From JAJXZJ01 sp050012855 (GTDB lineage: Bacteria > Verrucomicrobiota > Verrucomicrobiia > Limisphaerales > J093), in assembly GCA_050012855.1 (NCBI GenBank), contig JBEKGJ010000006.1:52644-116643 (forward strand): a stretch of DNA of 64,000 nt. The letters are read 5' to 3'. A program made the translations under genes and the position numbers. Of the stretch, positions 1-7,936 are shown piece by piece; the first letter of the stretch is position 1; each line of letters begins with the position of its first letter. The notes below the pieces were generated by a model that did no database searches, had not been told where the DNA came from, and saw only the letters and a program-made list of their open reading frames with translations.

Positions 1-125
1 CACGCTTCCCGCACACGACGCTGCAATGGAATGCCGCCAAGCTAAGATTCACCAACGTCGGCGAGGCGAACCGTTTCGTCCGCCGGTCCTACCGCGCCGG
101 CTGGCACGTCAAGGGTTTGTCCTGA
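1..125 (+). CDS. Gfo/Idh/MocA-family oxidoreductase, C-terminal end (partial)
   Basis: An open frame enters from the left edge (codons from base 3) and stops at TGA 123-125. The 40 visible residues include LQWNAAKLRFTNVGEAN and end in a RSYRAGWHV segment. This resembles the extreme C-terminus of secreted Gfo/Idh/MocA NAD(P)-dependent oxidoreductases that are abundant in Verrucomicrobiota and Planctomycetota, where a 'L-W-D/N-x-x-x-L-x-F-T-N' strand precedes a terminal 'Y-R-x-G-W' motif. The NAD-binding fold and the catalytic residues lie outside the window, so substrate cannot be judged. A strong hairpin follows the stop. Family assignment is by recognition of the tail only. Confidence 0.6.
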   Translation, partial: RFPHTTLQWNAAKLRFTNVGEANRFVRRSYRAGWHVKGLS

Positions 126-150
126 GTCGGCGCGATCCGACCGATCCCGC

Positions 151-187
151 ATTCCCGGCGTGTCAACGCGCGCCGGGAATTTTTTGC
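151..187 (+). terminator. Rho-independent terminator after the oxidoreductase
   Basis: A 10-bp perfect stem (ATTCCCGGCG at 151-160 with CGCCGGGAAT at 171-180) and 10-nt loop is followed directly by six T. It sits 25 bp after the plus-strand stop. The minus-strand rsmH stop codon (165-163) lies inside the loop, so the hairpin separates two convergent genes; the T run favours plus-strand termination. Confidence 0.85.
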
Positions 188-1251
188 GCCCAGCGAAGTT
201 TCGCCGGGGCGGATCGCGAATTCGCAACCCGCTCGTCCGGGCTCGGCCGAATGATGTCCGGGGTGATCGCCGCGTAATCACCGGCGCGAAGACCATTCAC
301 GAACGCCTTCTTCACGCGGCGATCCTCCCCGGAATGGAACGTGAGCACGGCTACCCGCCCGCCCGGGTTCAGGCACGACGGCAGCACCCGCAGGAAGGTG
401 TCGAGCGCCGAGAACTCGTCGTTGACGGCGATGCGCAAGGCCTGGAAGACCCGGCGCACGGTCAGTTCCCCGTCCTCACGGTTCAGCCGCGGCAGGGCTT
501 TGCGAACGGCCCGGGCCAGGTCCGTGGTGGCGGCCAAAACCCGGCCGGCGAGCGCCTCCCCGAGGAGGTCGGCGTGGGGTTCGTCGGCGTTTTCGGCGAG
601 CAGGACCGCGAAGTCGCCGGACTTGATTTTGGCCAGCAGGGCGGACGCCGGCTGGCCGCGTTGTGGATTCATGCGCAGGTCCAGTGGTCCCGTGAATTTC
701 GCGGTGAACCCGCGGGCGGGATCGTCGAGTTGCATCGAGGAAACGCCCAGGTCGGCGAGGATGCAGTCCGCGCCCGCCAGTCCGAACCCGGCGAGGACGC
801 GCGGCAGGCCGGCGAAATTGCTGTGCTGCGCCGTGAACAGCGCCGGTCCGAAGCCCAGTGCCCGCAGGCGGGCCTCGGTTTTCGGCAGTTCGATCGGATC
901 CACGTCGAGCCCGAGCAGGCGGCCGCCGGGTTGGAGGCGGGCGAGCAGTTCCCGGGCATGGCCGCCGTAGCCGAGCGTGCAGTCCACAGCGACTTCACCC
1001 GGTTGCGGCGCGAGTGCGGCCAGCACTTCGGCCACCATGATCGGCCGGTGCGTGCCGGCCGGGGTTTTGCCGGAGGCGAGGACTTTCGCGACCGTTTCGG
1101 CGTACCGTTCCGGGGCGCGTTCCTTGTATTTTTCCGTGAATCGCCGCGGATGGTCGCCGCGGTAGTGCGGCCGCCGCCGATGCGGCACGGCGGCGGGCGG
1201 CGGTTGGGCGTCAGGCGCGGGCGGCGGGACGGCAGACGTTTCGTCGTTCAC
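163..1251 (-). CDS. rsmH: 16S rRNA (cytosine(1402)-N4)-methyltransferase RsmH
   Basis: SAM-dependent methyltransferase acting on the N4 of C1402 in 16S rRNA. The 362-residue product has the family landmarks in order: a HRPIMVAEVL lead-in, the SAM-binding segment DCTLGYGGHARELL, LLGLDVDP, the ADLGVSSMQLDDPARGF motif and C-terminal TFHSGEDRRVKKAF. The GTG start at 1251 was chosen because it overlaps the stop of the upstream MazG-like gene by four bases (GTGA), indicating translational coupling; the frame stays open further upstream but that part is antisense to other genes. The N-terminus carries an extra arginine/proline-rich stretch with a YRGDHPRRFTEKYKERAPERY segment before the catalytic domain. 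It lies outside a recognisable mra/division cluster; the left neighbour is unrelated and convergent. Confidence 0.95.
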   Translation of the reverse strand: MNDETSAVPPPAPDAQPPPAAVPHRRRPHYRGDHPRRFTEKYKERAPERYAETVAKVLASGKTPAGTHRPIMVAEVLAALAPQPGEVAVDCTLGYGGHARELLARLQPGGRLLGLDVDPIELPKTEARLRALGFGPALFTAQHSNFAGLPRVLAGFGLAGADCILADLGVSSMQLDDPARGFTAKFTGPLDLRMNPQRGQPASALLAKIKSGDFAVLLAENADEPHADLLGEALAGRVLAATTDLARAVRKALPRLNREDGELTVRRVFQALRIAVNDEFSALDTFLRVLPSCLNPGGRVAVLTFHSGEDRRVKKAFVNGLRAGDYAAITPDIIRPSPDERVANSRSAPAKLRWAQKIPGAR

Positions 1252-1598
1252 AGCTCGTCGTATTTCTTGTTTGAGCCACGCGCCTTGGTCACCGGGTAGT
1301 GCGCTGCATTGTTCGCGAGCTTGACACGCATGGTTGTGGCGAGGTCCAGACCGAGATTGTCGGCGAGTTCGAAGAGCAGGATCGCGACGTCGGCGATCTC
1401 GCCGGCGACGGCCTCGCGCCGGTCGCGGGCGCGCTCTTCGGACTGGGCGGCGTCCAGCCAGACAAAGTGTTCGAGCAGTTCGCCGGCCTCGACGGCGATG
1501 GCCACGGCGAGTTCCTTGGGCGCGTGAAACTGCCGCCAGTCGCGGGCGTCCCGGAACGCGCGGATTTCGGCGGTGAGTGCGGCAATGCGATCGGACAT
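1248..1598 (-). CDS. MazG-like nucleotide pyrophosphohydrolase
   Basis: 116-residue all-alpha NTP pyrophosphohydrolase of the short MazG-like type (single domain, as in MazG-like dCTP/house-cleaning enzymes). The metal-binding pattern ExxE...ExxD is present: E37-A-G-E40 with LLEHF following, then E67-I-A-D70. The C-terminus ends in KARGSNKKYDEL, a lysine-rich 'K-x-x-G-S-x-K-K-Y' tail common in this subfamily. ATG at 1598 gives the standard length. It is transcribed divergently from the heparinase-like gene (219 bp apart) and its stop overlaps the GTG of rsmH. Expected role is hydrolysis of non-canonical or excess nucleoside triphosphates; substrate preference cannot be read from sequence. Confidence 0.88.
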   Translation of the reverse strand: MSDRIAALTAEIRAFRDARDWRQFHAPKELAVAIAVEAGELLEHFVWLDAAQSEERARDRREAVAGEIADVAILLFELADNLGLDLATTMRVKLANNAAHYPVTKARGSNKKYDEL

Positions 1599-1816
1599 GT
1601 CCGCACCGTAGCGCCGAGCCGGGCTCGCCGCGAGCCTTCTTGGTGGGTCGTGGGCCGCGGGGCCACGACGCCATGCTCCAACTGCCCGCCCAGCGGTCGG
1701 GCAGCCACCAAGCGAGAACTGCGGCTGGTGCGGGGCACACAGCCGCGGTCCAACGGAGCTTTGCGGGCGCGGCGCAGGCTGGATTGTGTGGTGGCGGCGT
1801 GGCACGTTGCTCAGCG

Positions 1817-3925
1817 ATGAATTCCCTGGATTTTTCCCGCGTGTGGCCGGCGGCGGCACTTGCCGCGACGCTTTGGCTGGCGCTGGGCGCGGTTGCTGCC
1901 GCGGCGGACTACGAGGTGAAGGCCGGGCATCCGCGGCTGTTGATCGAGGATGCGGCGGTCATCGCCCGCCGTGCCGCGGGCCCGCTGGCCGACGATTATC
2001 GCGTGGTCAAGGAACGCGCGGATGCGGCTGTGCGGCACGACCGCATCGAGGGCCTCACGAACGCGTGGTCCACCGCGGAGGACTTGATGAACTGCGCTCT
2101 CGCCTGTGTCGTCGAGCGGCAGCGCGGCGGCGCTTTCCGGCCCTACGCCGATTTGATCATCCGGCAGTGGGGCGACGGCAGCGTGATCGCCAACCCGGAG
2201 AACAGCCACTTCGGCTACCACGCGCTGGCCTACGACTGGATCTACGACGAACTGACGCCGGAGGAACGCGTCCGTTTCGGCAACGCGCTCGGAAGCTGGC
2301 TCCGGTTCTTCACGGAGAAACCGGAAATCCTGCTCAAGTGGGGACATTGGGAATACAACCAGACTTGGGGACCGACTCATTTCAATGTGATGAACAGCCG
2401 CGACGCCCTGGCGCCGAAACTGTTCGTGGCGCTGGCGATTGCCGGCGCCGGAACGCGCCACGAGGCCGACGTAAAAGCGTTCCTCGATTCGTGGCATCGC
2501 CGCGTGCCGGCCGAGTGCCTGCCGGCGTTCACGCGCATGGGGGGCGTGTGGTCGGAATCCTACGGCCACGGGGCGTACGGGCCGGCCACCGTGATTCCCT
2601 ATGCCTTTCATGCCTGGCGGACGGCGACCGGCATTGACTACTTTAAGCAGCTCAAGCCCTGGAGCTTTCCGGTCGAGGAGCCGCGCTGGGTCGCGTTCAC
2701 AATGATGCCGTACAATGACCGCACGGCCTGGATTGGCGACGGTGACGGTTCGCAGCCGGAAGCATTCGCGCGCGCGGCGCCGATGCTGCGCGACGGGTTG
2801 TCGCAGTGGTTTTCAGCGCAGGGACGCGCCTGGCTGCCCCAGCGCTGGCAGCGGGTCGCCTGCCTCGATCCCGCCATCCCGATGACGCCGCCGGCCACGC
2901 TGCCGCTGGGTTATTTGTTCCGCGGAGCCGGCCACGTGTATATGCGCAGCGCCTGGAACGATCCCAACGCGACCTGGGCTTATTTCGGCTGCGGACCGCA
3001 GTTCGCCGGGCACGCGCGCGATGACGTGGGGCATTTCCTGATCGCCAAGCGCGGCGCGCTCGTTTCGCGCCAGGGCGGCCAGGGACACAACGACGACGAT
3101 TATTACGCCGGCGGCTCGCTCATCTTCAACCTGGTCACGATCTTCGATGCGCAGGAGCCGTTTCGTCGCACCAAGAACAACGAAAACGACGGCGGGTTGC
3201 TGCGGCATGTCTATGAAAGCGAAGGGCTGCCCCGCGAACGCGGCCACATCATCGCCTTCGAGAGCACACCGGCCTGGACCTACGCCGCGGCGGACATCAC
3301 GAAGGGTTACAACGAACACAAAGCCCGCGAAGTGACCCGGCAGTTCCTCTATCTGCGCGGCGACCGCGAGTTTTTCGTGGTCTTCGACCGCGTGGAAGCC
3401 GCGCGCCCGGAGTTCCGGCGGCACTTCTTCCTGCACGTTCCCACGCGGCCCGAGGTCAACGGCCGCCAGTTGACGTGGCTCAGTCTGCCGGAAGGCGATG
3501 GCGACGGGCCGGTGCTCTCGACGGGGCGTTCACGCATGTCTCTCAATGTCGTGTCCCCGGGCGATGCCGAGATCGTCGTGCGAGGCGGTCCGGGGCAGAA
3601 GGCCTGGGGACATCCGCTGGAAAAGACGGCCCAATACAATCACGTGACGCCGGGGCGCGCGAGGCCGCCGGTTTGTCCGTGGCGGATCGAGGTGGGCGAT
3701 TCGGGCCCGGAAGCGCGCACGCTGTTCCTGCACGTGTTTGAGATCACGGATGAATCGGTGACCCAGGCCACGTCGGTCCGCTTCGTTGCGCCGGCGGGCG
3801 TGGACATTGGCGCGCGATGGCAGGTGCGCTTCAATGCCACCGGTCCAATCGGCGGCAGCGTGGGCGGCACGAACCTGACCACGACCATCAACACCGCGGC
3901 CCAATACGAATGGACCGGGGAGTGA
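1817..3925 (+). CDS. Secreted heparinase II/III-like protein
   Basis: 702-residue exported protein; ATG 1817 is chosen because a hydrophobic signal peptide follows at once (about residues 10-31, ending VAAAADY). The N-terminal half is a helical toroid-like region with HPRLLIED, SHFGYHALAYDWIYDELTPEE and HWEYNQTWGPTHFN; the C-terminal half is beta-rich with FAGHARDDVGHFLIAKRGALVS, GHNDDDYYAGGS and a RHFFLHVP segment, matching the heparinase II/III-like layout. Family members are polysaccharide lyases acting on uronic-acid polymers in the periplasm or outside the cell. The exact polymer is not inferable. It is convergent with a large glycoside hydrolase, so the two form a small carbohydrate-degradation island. 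Confidence 0.8.
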   Translation: MNSLDFSRVWPAAALAATLWLALGAVAAAADYEVKAGHPRLLIEDAAVIARRAAGPLADDYRVVKERADAAVRHDRIEGLTNAWSTAEDLMNCALACVVERQRGGAFRPYADLIIRQWGDGSVIANPENSHFGYHALAYDWIYDELTPEERVRFGNALGSWLRFFTEKPEILLKWGHWEYNQTWGPTHFNVMNSRDALAPKLFVALAIAGAGTRHEADVKAFLDSWHRRVPAECLPAFTRMGGVWSESYGHGAYGPATVIPYAFHAWRTATGIDYFKQLKPWSFPVEEPRWVAFTMMPYNDRTAWIGDGDGSQPEAFARAAPMLRDGLSQWFSAQGRAWLPQRWQRVACLDPAIPMTPPATLPLGYLFRGAGHVYMRSAWNDPNATWAYFGCGPQFAGHARDDVGHFLIAKRGALVSRQGGQGHNDDDYYAGGSLIFNLVTIFDAQEPFRRTKNNENDGGLLRHVYESEGLPRERGHIIAFESTPAWTYAAADITKGYNEHKAREVTRQFLYLRGDREFFVVFDRVEAARPEFRRHFFLHVPTRPEVNGRQLTWLSLPEGDGDGPVLSTGRSRMSLNVVSPGDAEIVVRGGPGQKAWGHPLEKTAQYNHVTPGRARPPVCPWRIEVGDSGPEARTLFLHVFEITDESVTQATSVRFVAPAGVDIGARWQVRFNATGPIGGSVGGTNLTTTINTAAQYEWTGE

Positions 3926-3949
3926 CGACGCCTGCGGGCGTCAGATCCG

Positions 3950-6643
3950 CTACCGGTCCTTCAGTCCCCAGACGATCGCCCTCACCTGTGGCGCCGTGAG
4001 GTAAATCGGCGTTTCACCGAGCGTCACTTTGCCGCGAGGCAGTTCGTTGCCCATGAGATCGTAGCCGGTGACGCTTGAGCCCAGTGCCATCGGGCGCGTC
4101 GTGCCGCCATCAACCCAGGCGATGGCCACGGCGTTGCCGCCGGCATTCTCGCGGGGCGTCCGCACGACGTAAGCGTCCAGCCCTTCCACCGCGAGTTTCT
4201 GCGCGTGTTCGCCGGCGCCGACCAGGCGCGCCCACGCGGCCACCGTGGCGAAGTTTTTGCGCGGTTCACCGCCGTAGGCGAAGAGCACACTGGCGCTGTC
4301 GGGTCCGTTGATCGTGCCGCACGTGCCGGCGTGGAAGAAGAACTTCTCCCCGCCGTGGGCGAGGGCCACGGTGGCGAACTTCACGATGTGCTCGGCGGCG
4401 GCGCGTTCGCTCTTCCACCGGCAGCGGTTCATCGTCTCGTCGCCCGTTGTCTGCGGCAGGCAGGCCGGGTCGTCGTCGGCATAGCAACCCCATTCGGTGA
4501 CCCAGAACGGCTTGGGCCCGCCCTGCGCGCGCATCAGGTTTTCGAGTTCGCTGAACGACGCTTCATCCACGGCGATGGGATGCGCCGGGTCATAGATGTG
4601 GAAGTCGAAAACATCCAGGAACTGCAGCCCGCCCTTGGTCACGAAGTCGCGCGTCCAGCCGGCCTGAACGCCCGCGCTGAGACCGCCCACGATCCGGCAA
4701 TCCGGTCGCGCCGCTTTCATGGCGCGCGTGGCAACTTCCAGCAACCGCACGTAGTCGTCCACCGTGTAGCCGAATTGCCGCGGCAGCGCGTAATCGGTGT
4801 AAACGGGTTCGTTCAACACCTGAAACACCGCGTGGCGTGGGTAATGCCGGACGACCTCCGCGGCGAAATGACCGAAGTCGGCGAGGTTCCTGGGGGCATA
4901 AGCCAGCGGCAGGCGCGTGCGCAACTCGCGGTTGTCGCCCGCGGCTTTCGCCACCGCCTCCGGCCGCGCCGAGGTTGACCACGCCGCCGACGGGAACGGC
5001 AGCAACACATCCACGCGGCCGTTGGCGCGGGACAGAACCCGGTTGATTTGCTCGTCGCTCCGGCGGAAATCGAATTGCCCCGGTTCCGGTTCCACGAGCT
5101 GCCACTGGGCCGACCAGTCGCGCCACCAATGAATGCCGGCCTTTCCCGCCCGCTCCACCAAAAAATCCCACGGATAGACATGATTGAACCCGAACGGCGA
5201 GTCCAGTTGCTCGTCCGTGACCACGGCGCAGCGCAGCGTCTGGGTGTCCGACGGTGTCGTCCATTTCGCGCGGAAGAAGCCGCGTCGGCCGCGAACGATG
5301 TTGCTGAGCGTCAGGGTGGCGCCCACGTGCGGGGGGAGCAGGAGCGTCGGCCGGTTCTCGTACGCCGTTTGATCGAAGAAATCCGTGACGGCCAGTTTGC
5401 CGGTGAGGTTTTGCGATCGGTCGGAATTGTTAAAGGCCCGGAGTCGGAACCTGAGCCCGGCGGTGACGTTTGTGAACAGGTTGCCCGGGAAATCCGTTGC
5501 CAGGAACGACTCGACGGGCGTGCGCGGCTCGTAATCCGTTGCCCGTGGCCCGCGCTCCAACTGGACTGCATCCACCCACAGCGTGGCGGCGTCGCGTTTG
5601 GATTCCTCAAGATCAAGGCCGACGGCGATGAACAGGAACGGTTGCGTGGGGGTGAAGCTGAACTCGCACCGTTGCCACCTGGTCGTGACCGTGACGGGGT
5701 GGTGCTGGACCTGTTCCGGCGCCTCGATGACCGCCATCTGGGCGATCACGGCGTCGGCGTCCGTGCGCAGCCAGGCCGACAACGTCAGCGGTTCGCCGGG
5801 TTGGATGTGGAACCAGCCGCGGTTGGCCGCCAGCACGCGGCGCACGGGCTGCCGCACCGGCTCGTAATAGTCGAAATGGTAAACCGGCTCGGTGGCGGCG
5901 TTCAGCGCGATTTTCAGACTGTGCTGGCCGTGCTCGGCGGCGGTGGCGTCCACCCCGCCTTCGAGCCGATCGAGGTTGCCGGCCCAGCCGGGCAGGCCGT
6001 AGGTGTAACTGCCCCAGTTCGCCCCGCCACACTCGAAGCTGCTGTTCGGGATGAAATTCTTCACTCCGGCGGTGGCGATCTGCGGGAACCACTCGCGACC
6101 CTCGTTCGTTTCCACGAGCGCCACGTCGGCCAGCCAGAAGGTGCCGGTGTTGCGATGGTAAAACTGGAGCCGGCTGTCCGCCGCCGGCAGGTCGCGCCGC
6201 GCCTGAAAACGAAATTCAAACGGCTCCCATTGGGTGCCCGGGGTGAACGCCTCGGCCAGCCCCACGCCCTGCCAGTCGCGCGTGTTGGAAAGGCCAAGCT
6301 CGATCGCTCCGGCCTTGAGATTGGCCGCCTTGGCCCAAAACGTGAGCCGATACCACTGGCCGCGCCGCACGCTGACCGTGCCCATTTGGCAGAGCATGAC
6401 GTGATAATCGCCGCCGTCGCCGGCGAACTGGGTGCAGTCGAGACGCGCGCTGTAGCCGCCGTCGCGGCCGGTGTCACGTCGCAGTTCCTGGTGAATGGCG
6501 GGGTTGCCGGTGGCCTGCCAGAAGTCGGGCACGCCGGGATGGAGCCGATCGTTCGCGAAGGAACCGTTGACCACGAGATTGCTGGATTCGGCGCGACCCA
6601 CCATCACGCCCAACAGCAACGCCACCAGAACCGGGGATTTCAT
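3950..6643 (-). CDS. Large secreted modular glycoside hydrolase (clan GH-A, GH39/GH5-like)
   Basis: 897 residues with a signal peptide (MKSPVLVALLLGVMVGRAES). Two N-terminal carbohydrate-binding-like beta domains are suggested by NLVVNGSFANDRLHPG (about 22-180) and FIPNSSFECGGANWGSYTY (about 195-375). A further beta region leads into a TIM barrel (about 480-830) with FQVLNEPVY, where E612 fits the GH-A acid/base, and WVTEWGCYADDD, where E717 fits the nucleophile. The C-terminal part (VTGYDLMGNEL) resembles the beta-sandwich that follows many GH39/GH51-type barrels. Probable role: hydrolysis of a plant or algal polysaccharide outside the cytoplasm. GH family number is uncertain; the acid/base and nucleophile pair is the firm part. 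Confidence 0.8.
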   Translation of the reverse strand: MKSPVLVALLLGVMVGRAESSNLVVNGSFANDRLHPGVPDFWQATGNPAIHQELRRDTGRDGGYSARLDCTQFAGDGGDYHVMLCQMGTVSVRRGQWYRLTFWAKAANLKAGAIELGLSNTRDWQGVGLAEAFTPGTQWEPFEFRFQARRDLPAADSRLQFYHRNTGTFWLADVALVETNEGREWFPQIATAGVKNFIPNSSFECGGANWGSYTYGLPGWAGNLDRLEGGVDATAAEHGQHSLKIALNAATEPVYHFDYYEPVRQPVRRVLAANRGWFHIQPGEPLTLSAWLRTDADAVIAQMAVIEAPEQVQHHPVTVTTRWQRCEFSFTPTQPFLFIAVGLDLEESKRDAATLWVDAVQLERGPRATDYEPRTPVESFLATDFPGNLFTNVTAGLRFRLRAFNNSDRSQNLTGKLAVTDFFDQTAYENRPTLLLPPHVGATLTLSNIVRGRRGFFRAKWTTPSDTQTLRCAVVTDEQLDSPFGFNHVYPWDFLVERAGKAGIHWWRDWSAQWQLVEPEPGQFDFRRSDEQINRVLSRANGRVDVLLPFPSAAWSTSARPEAVAKAAGDNRELRTRLPLAYAPRNLADFGHFAAEVVRHYPRHAVFQVLNEPVYTDYALPRQFGYTVDDYVRLLEVATRAMKAARPDCRIVGGLSAGVQAGWTRDFVTKGGLQFLDVFDFHIYDPAHPIAVDEASFSELENLMRAQGGPKPFWVTEWGCYADDDPACLPQTTGDETMNRCRWKSERAAAEHIVKFATVALAHGGEKFFFHAGTCGTINGPDSASVLFAYGGEPRKNFATVAAWARLVGAGEHAQKLAVEGLDAYVVRTPRENAGGNAVAIAWVDGGTTRPMALGSSVTGYDLMGNELPRGKVTLGETPIYLTAPQVRAIVWGLKDR

Positions 6644-6699
6644 GCCGGGAGCTTAGCCGGCCGTTACGCCGCCGGCTAGCGCAGAGCCATCCGCCATCC

Positions 6700-6923
6700 G
6701 CTAGGTGCCCCAGCAACTCCTGGACGGTTCGGACGTCGGTACCCGCTTCCAGCAGATGGGTCGCGAAAAAGTGTAGCAGCTTGCGGGGCGTGACGCGTTA
6801 ATGGAAAAACCGCATCACCTCATGGACTTGTTCGCGCAGAGGCGCCTGGGGATTGGGGGTGAGCCGGGCGCGGGCACCGTGTCGCAGTGCCCGCCGGTGA
6901 TCCGACGAAAAACAGGCATCCAT
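6700..6923 (-). pseudogene. intI: Integron integrase (intI) remnant, internally deleted
   Basis: Read on the minus strand from ATG 6923, the frame gives an IntI-like N-terminus ending APLREQVHEVMRFFH, then TAA (6800-6798) where IntI proteins have Tyr of 'FHY(S)'. In the same frame it jumps to an IntI C-terminal core: RVTPRKLLHF followed by THLLEAGTDVRTVQELLGH. Roughly 240 internal residues, including the first catalytic Arg and the IntI-specific patch, are missing. The usual TPHTLRHSF box is altered (His to Arg, Arg to Leu), and the nucleophile Tyr region after LGH has decayed into unrelated sequence (LADGGW). The remnant is divergent from the cassettes at 7040-9794, the normal integron arrangement. 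It cannot be functional. Confidence 0.8.
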
Positions 6924-6939
6924 CACAGGAACAAAAACA

Positions 6940-6967
6940 TTGACAACAGTTTACCGCGGAACATGAT
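6940..6967 (+). promoter_or_regulatory. Candidate integron cassette promoter (Pc)
   Basis: TTGACA at 6940-6945 is followed by a 16-bp spacer and CATGAT (6962-6967; four of six matches to TATAAT). It lies just upstream of the intI remnant start and points into the cassette array, where Pc promoters of integrons are normally found. Assigned by position and motif only. Confidence 0.5.
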
Positions 6968-7032
6968 TCACCGCAATATGAATATGGCGGCACCAACCCA
7001 CAACCCCCCGGTCGCTCAATACACTGTTAGCC
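6968..7032 (+). other. Probable attI region with core site GTTAGCC
   Basis: The segment between the Pc-like promoter and the first cassette gene ends in ACACTGTTAGCC; the 7-bp core GTTAGCC is at 7026-7032 and fits the integron GTTRRRY consensus. No matching RYYYAAC partner or foldable arm is seen upstream, as expected for attI rather than attC. The first cassette begins 8 bp further on. Confidence 0.6.
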
Positions 7033-7039
7033 CTGAATT

Positions 7040-7834
7040 ATGACCGAGAAAATCCCAGCCGTTAAGAATCCTCTCACCATCATTGCCATCTTCTCGGGCC
7101 TGTCGGAGGTCAGTATGACTGTGGCTCTTGGCCTTATCGACAAGCCACTCCAGTCGATGTTCATCTGGTTTGTCATCTTGTTTCCAAGCGCGCTGGTTGT
7201 GCTCTTTTTCGTTACCCTGAATTTCAACCACAAGGTCCTCTACGCACCGTCGGACTACCGAGACGAGGAGAACTTCTTTCGCCGGTTTGGCGGACTCACG
7301 TCTGAGGAGCAGAAGCAGCGGCTGGATCAGGGGGCACAGGAGGTTCAAGAGCAGGCTGCGTCTTTACCTACGCAAGGCGCTGCAGCGCCCATCACGGATG
7401 TGGCTCCGAGAGACAGAGCAGCTTTCTATTCCTATGTTGAGGGCCTGCTGTTATACCACGTATCGAGAAAATACAATGCCGAGGTTCGGCGCGAGGTCGC
7501 TTACGGCAGTGGTCGCTCGCGCTTGTTTTTCGACGGAATTATCGAGTCGCATTCGCGATTCTCAGTCGTGGAGGTTAAGTATCTCCGCAGCGCATCGTTT
7601 TCCAGAGAGCTGTTTGATCGTTTCCTTCGTCGAGTGACCGCGTTCCGCGACGAGTTGCCAGAGTCTCGTCGGAGTGTGTTTTCAGTGATCCTCGCTGTTG
7701 GGACGGACCTCTCGATAGCCGATACCGCCCCTATGCGGCAGGTGATGGAGAACATCTGCTGCGATTATCCGTTTAAGGTGGAGGTTGAGATTTGCAATCT
7801 GGACGATCTCAAGAGAGAGAGGAATGAGGGCTAA
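7040..7834 (+). CDS. Integron cassette protein: two-TM membrane protein with PD-(D/E)XK nuclease-like domain
   Basis: 264 residues, start 8 bp after the attI core and TAA inside the R'' box of attC1, a perfect fit to cassette boundaries. Two N-terminal hydrophobic segments (about 13-33 and 41-60) place a soluble C-terminal domain in the cytoplasm. That domain (about 125-255) has a helix with E134, then LFFDGII with D165 and FSVVEVKYLR with E178 and K180. E...D...ExK is the spacing of the PD-(D/E)XK nuclease fold, and the SVILAVGTD strand that follows suits it. A glutamine-rich linker (90-107) joins the parts. Function unknown; a membrane-tethered nuclease or a degenerate nuclease fold used for sensing are both possible. 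GC is visibly lower than in neighbouring core genes. Confidence 0.75.
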   Translation: MTEKIPAVKNPLTIIAIFSGLSEVSMTVALGLIDKPLQSMFIWFVILFPSALVVLFFVTLNFNHKVLYAPSDYRDEENFFRRFGGLTSEEQKQRLDQGAQEVQEQAASLPTQGAAAPITDVAPRDRAAFYSYVEGLLLYHVSRKYNAEVRREVAYGSGRSRLFFDGIIESHSRFSVVEVKYLRSASFSRELFDRFLRRVTAFRDELPESRRSVFSVILAVGTDLSIADTAPMRQVMENICCDYPFKVEVEICNLDDLKRERNEG

Positions 7835-7924
7835 CAAAATCACTGGAGCGAACGCGGGCGGGCCACGTCGGTTGCCAATTCGGACGCTTTGGGCCGCCCG
7901 CGTCGCTCAGTTCGGTCGTTAGGC
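7829..7924 (+). other. Integron attC site 1
   Basis: R'' box GGCTAAC (7829-7835) and R' box GTTAGGC (7918-7924) bound a 96-bp imperfect palindrome. Inner arms CACTGGAGCG/CGCTCAGT and GCGGGCGG/CCGCCCGC pair, with unpaired bases between them as expected for extrahelical bases. It separates two plus-strand cassette genes. Confidence 0.85.
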
Positions 7925-7936
7925 ATCGTGAGTCCC

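Noticed and set aside
1252..1740. N-terminal extension of rsmH through the MazG-like gene
   Set aside because: It would overlap the whole MazG-like gene in another frame; the GTG at 1251 is coupled to the MazG stop and gives a normal length.
5048..6679. 543-codon plus-strand frame opposite the glycoside hydrolase
   Set aside because: No recognisable motif, and the minus-strand gene has a signal peptide and both catalytic glutamates.
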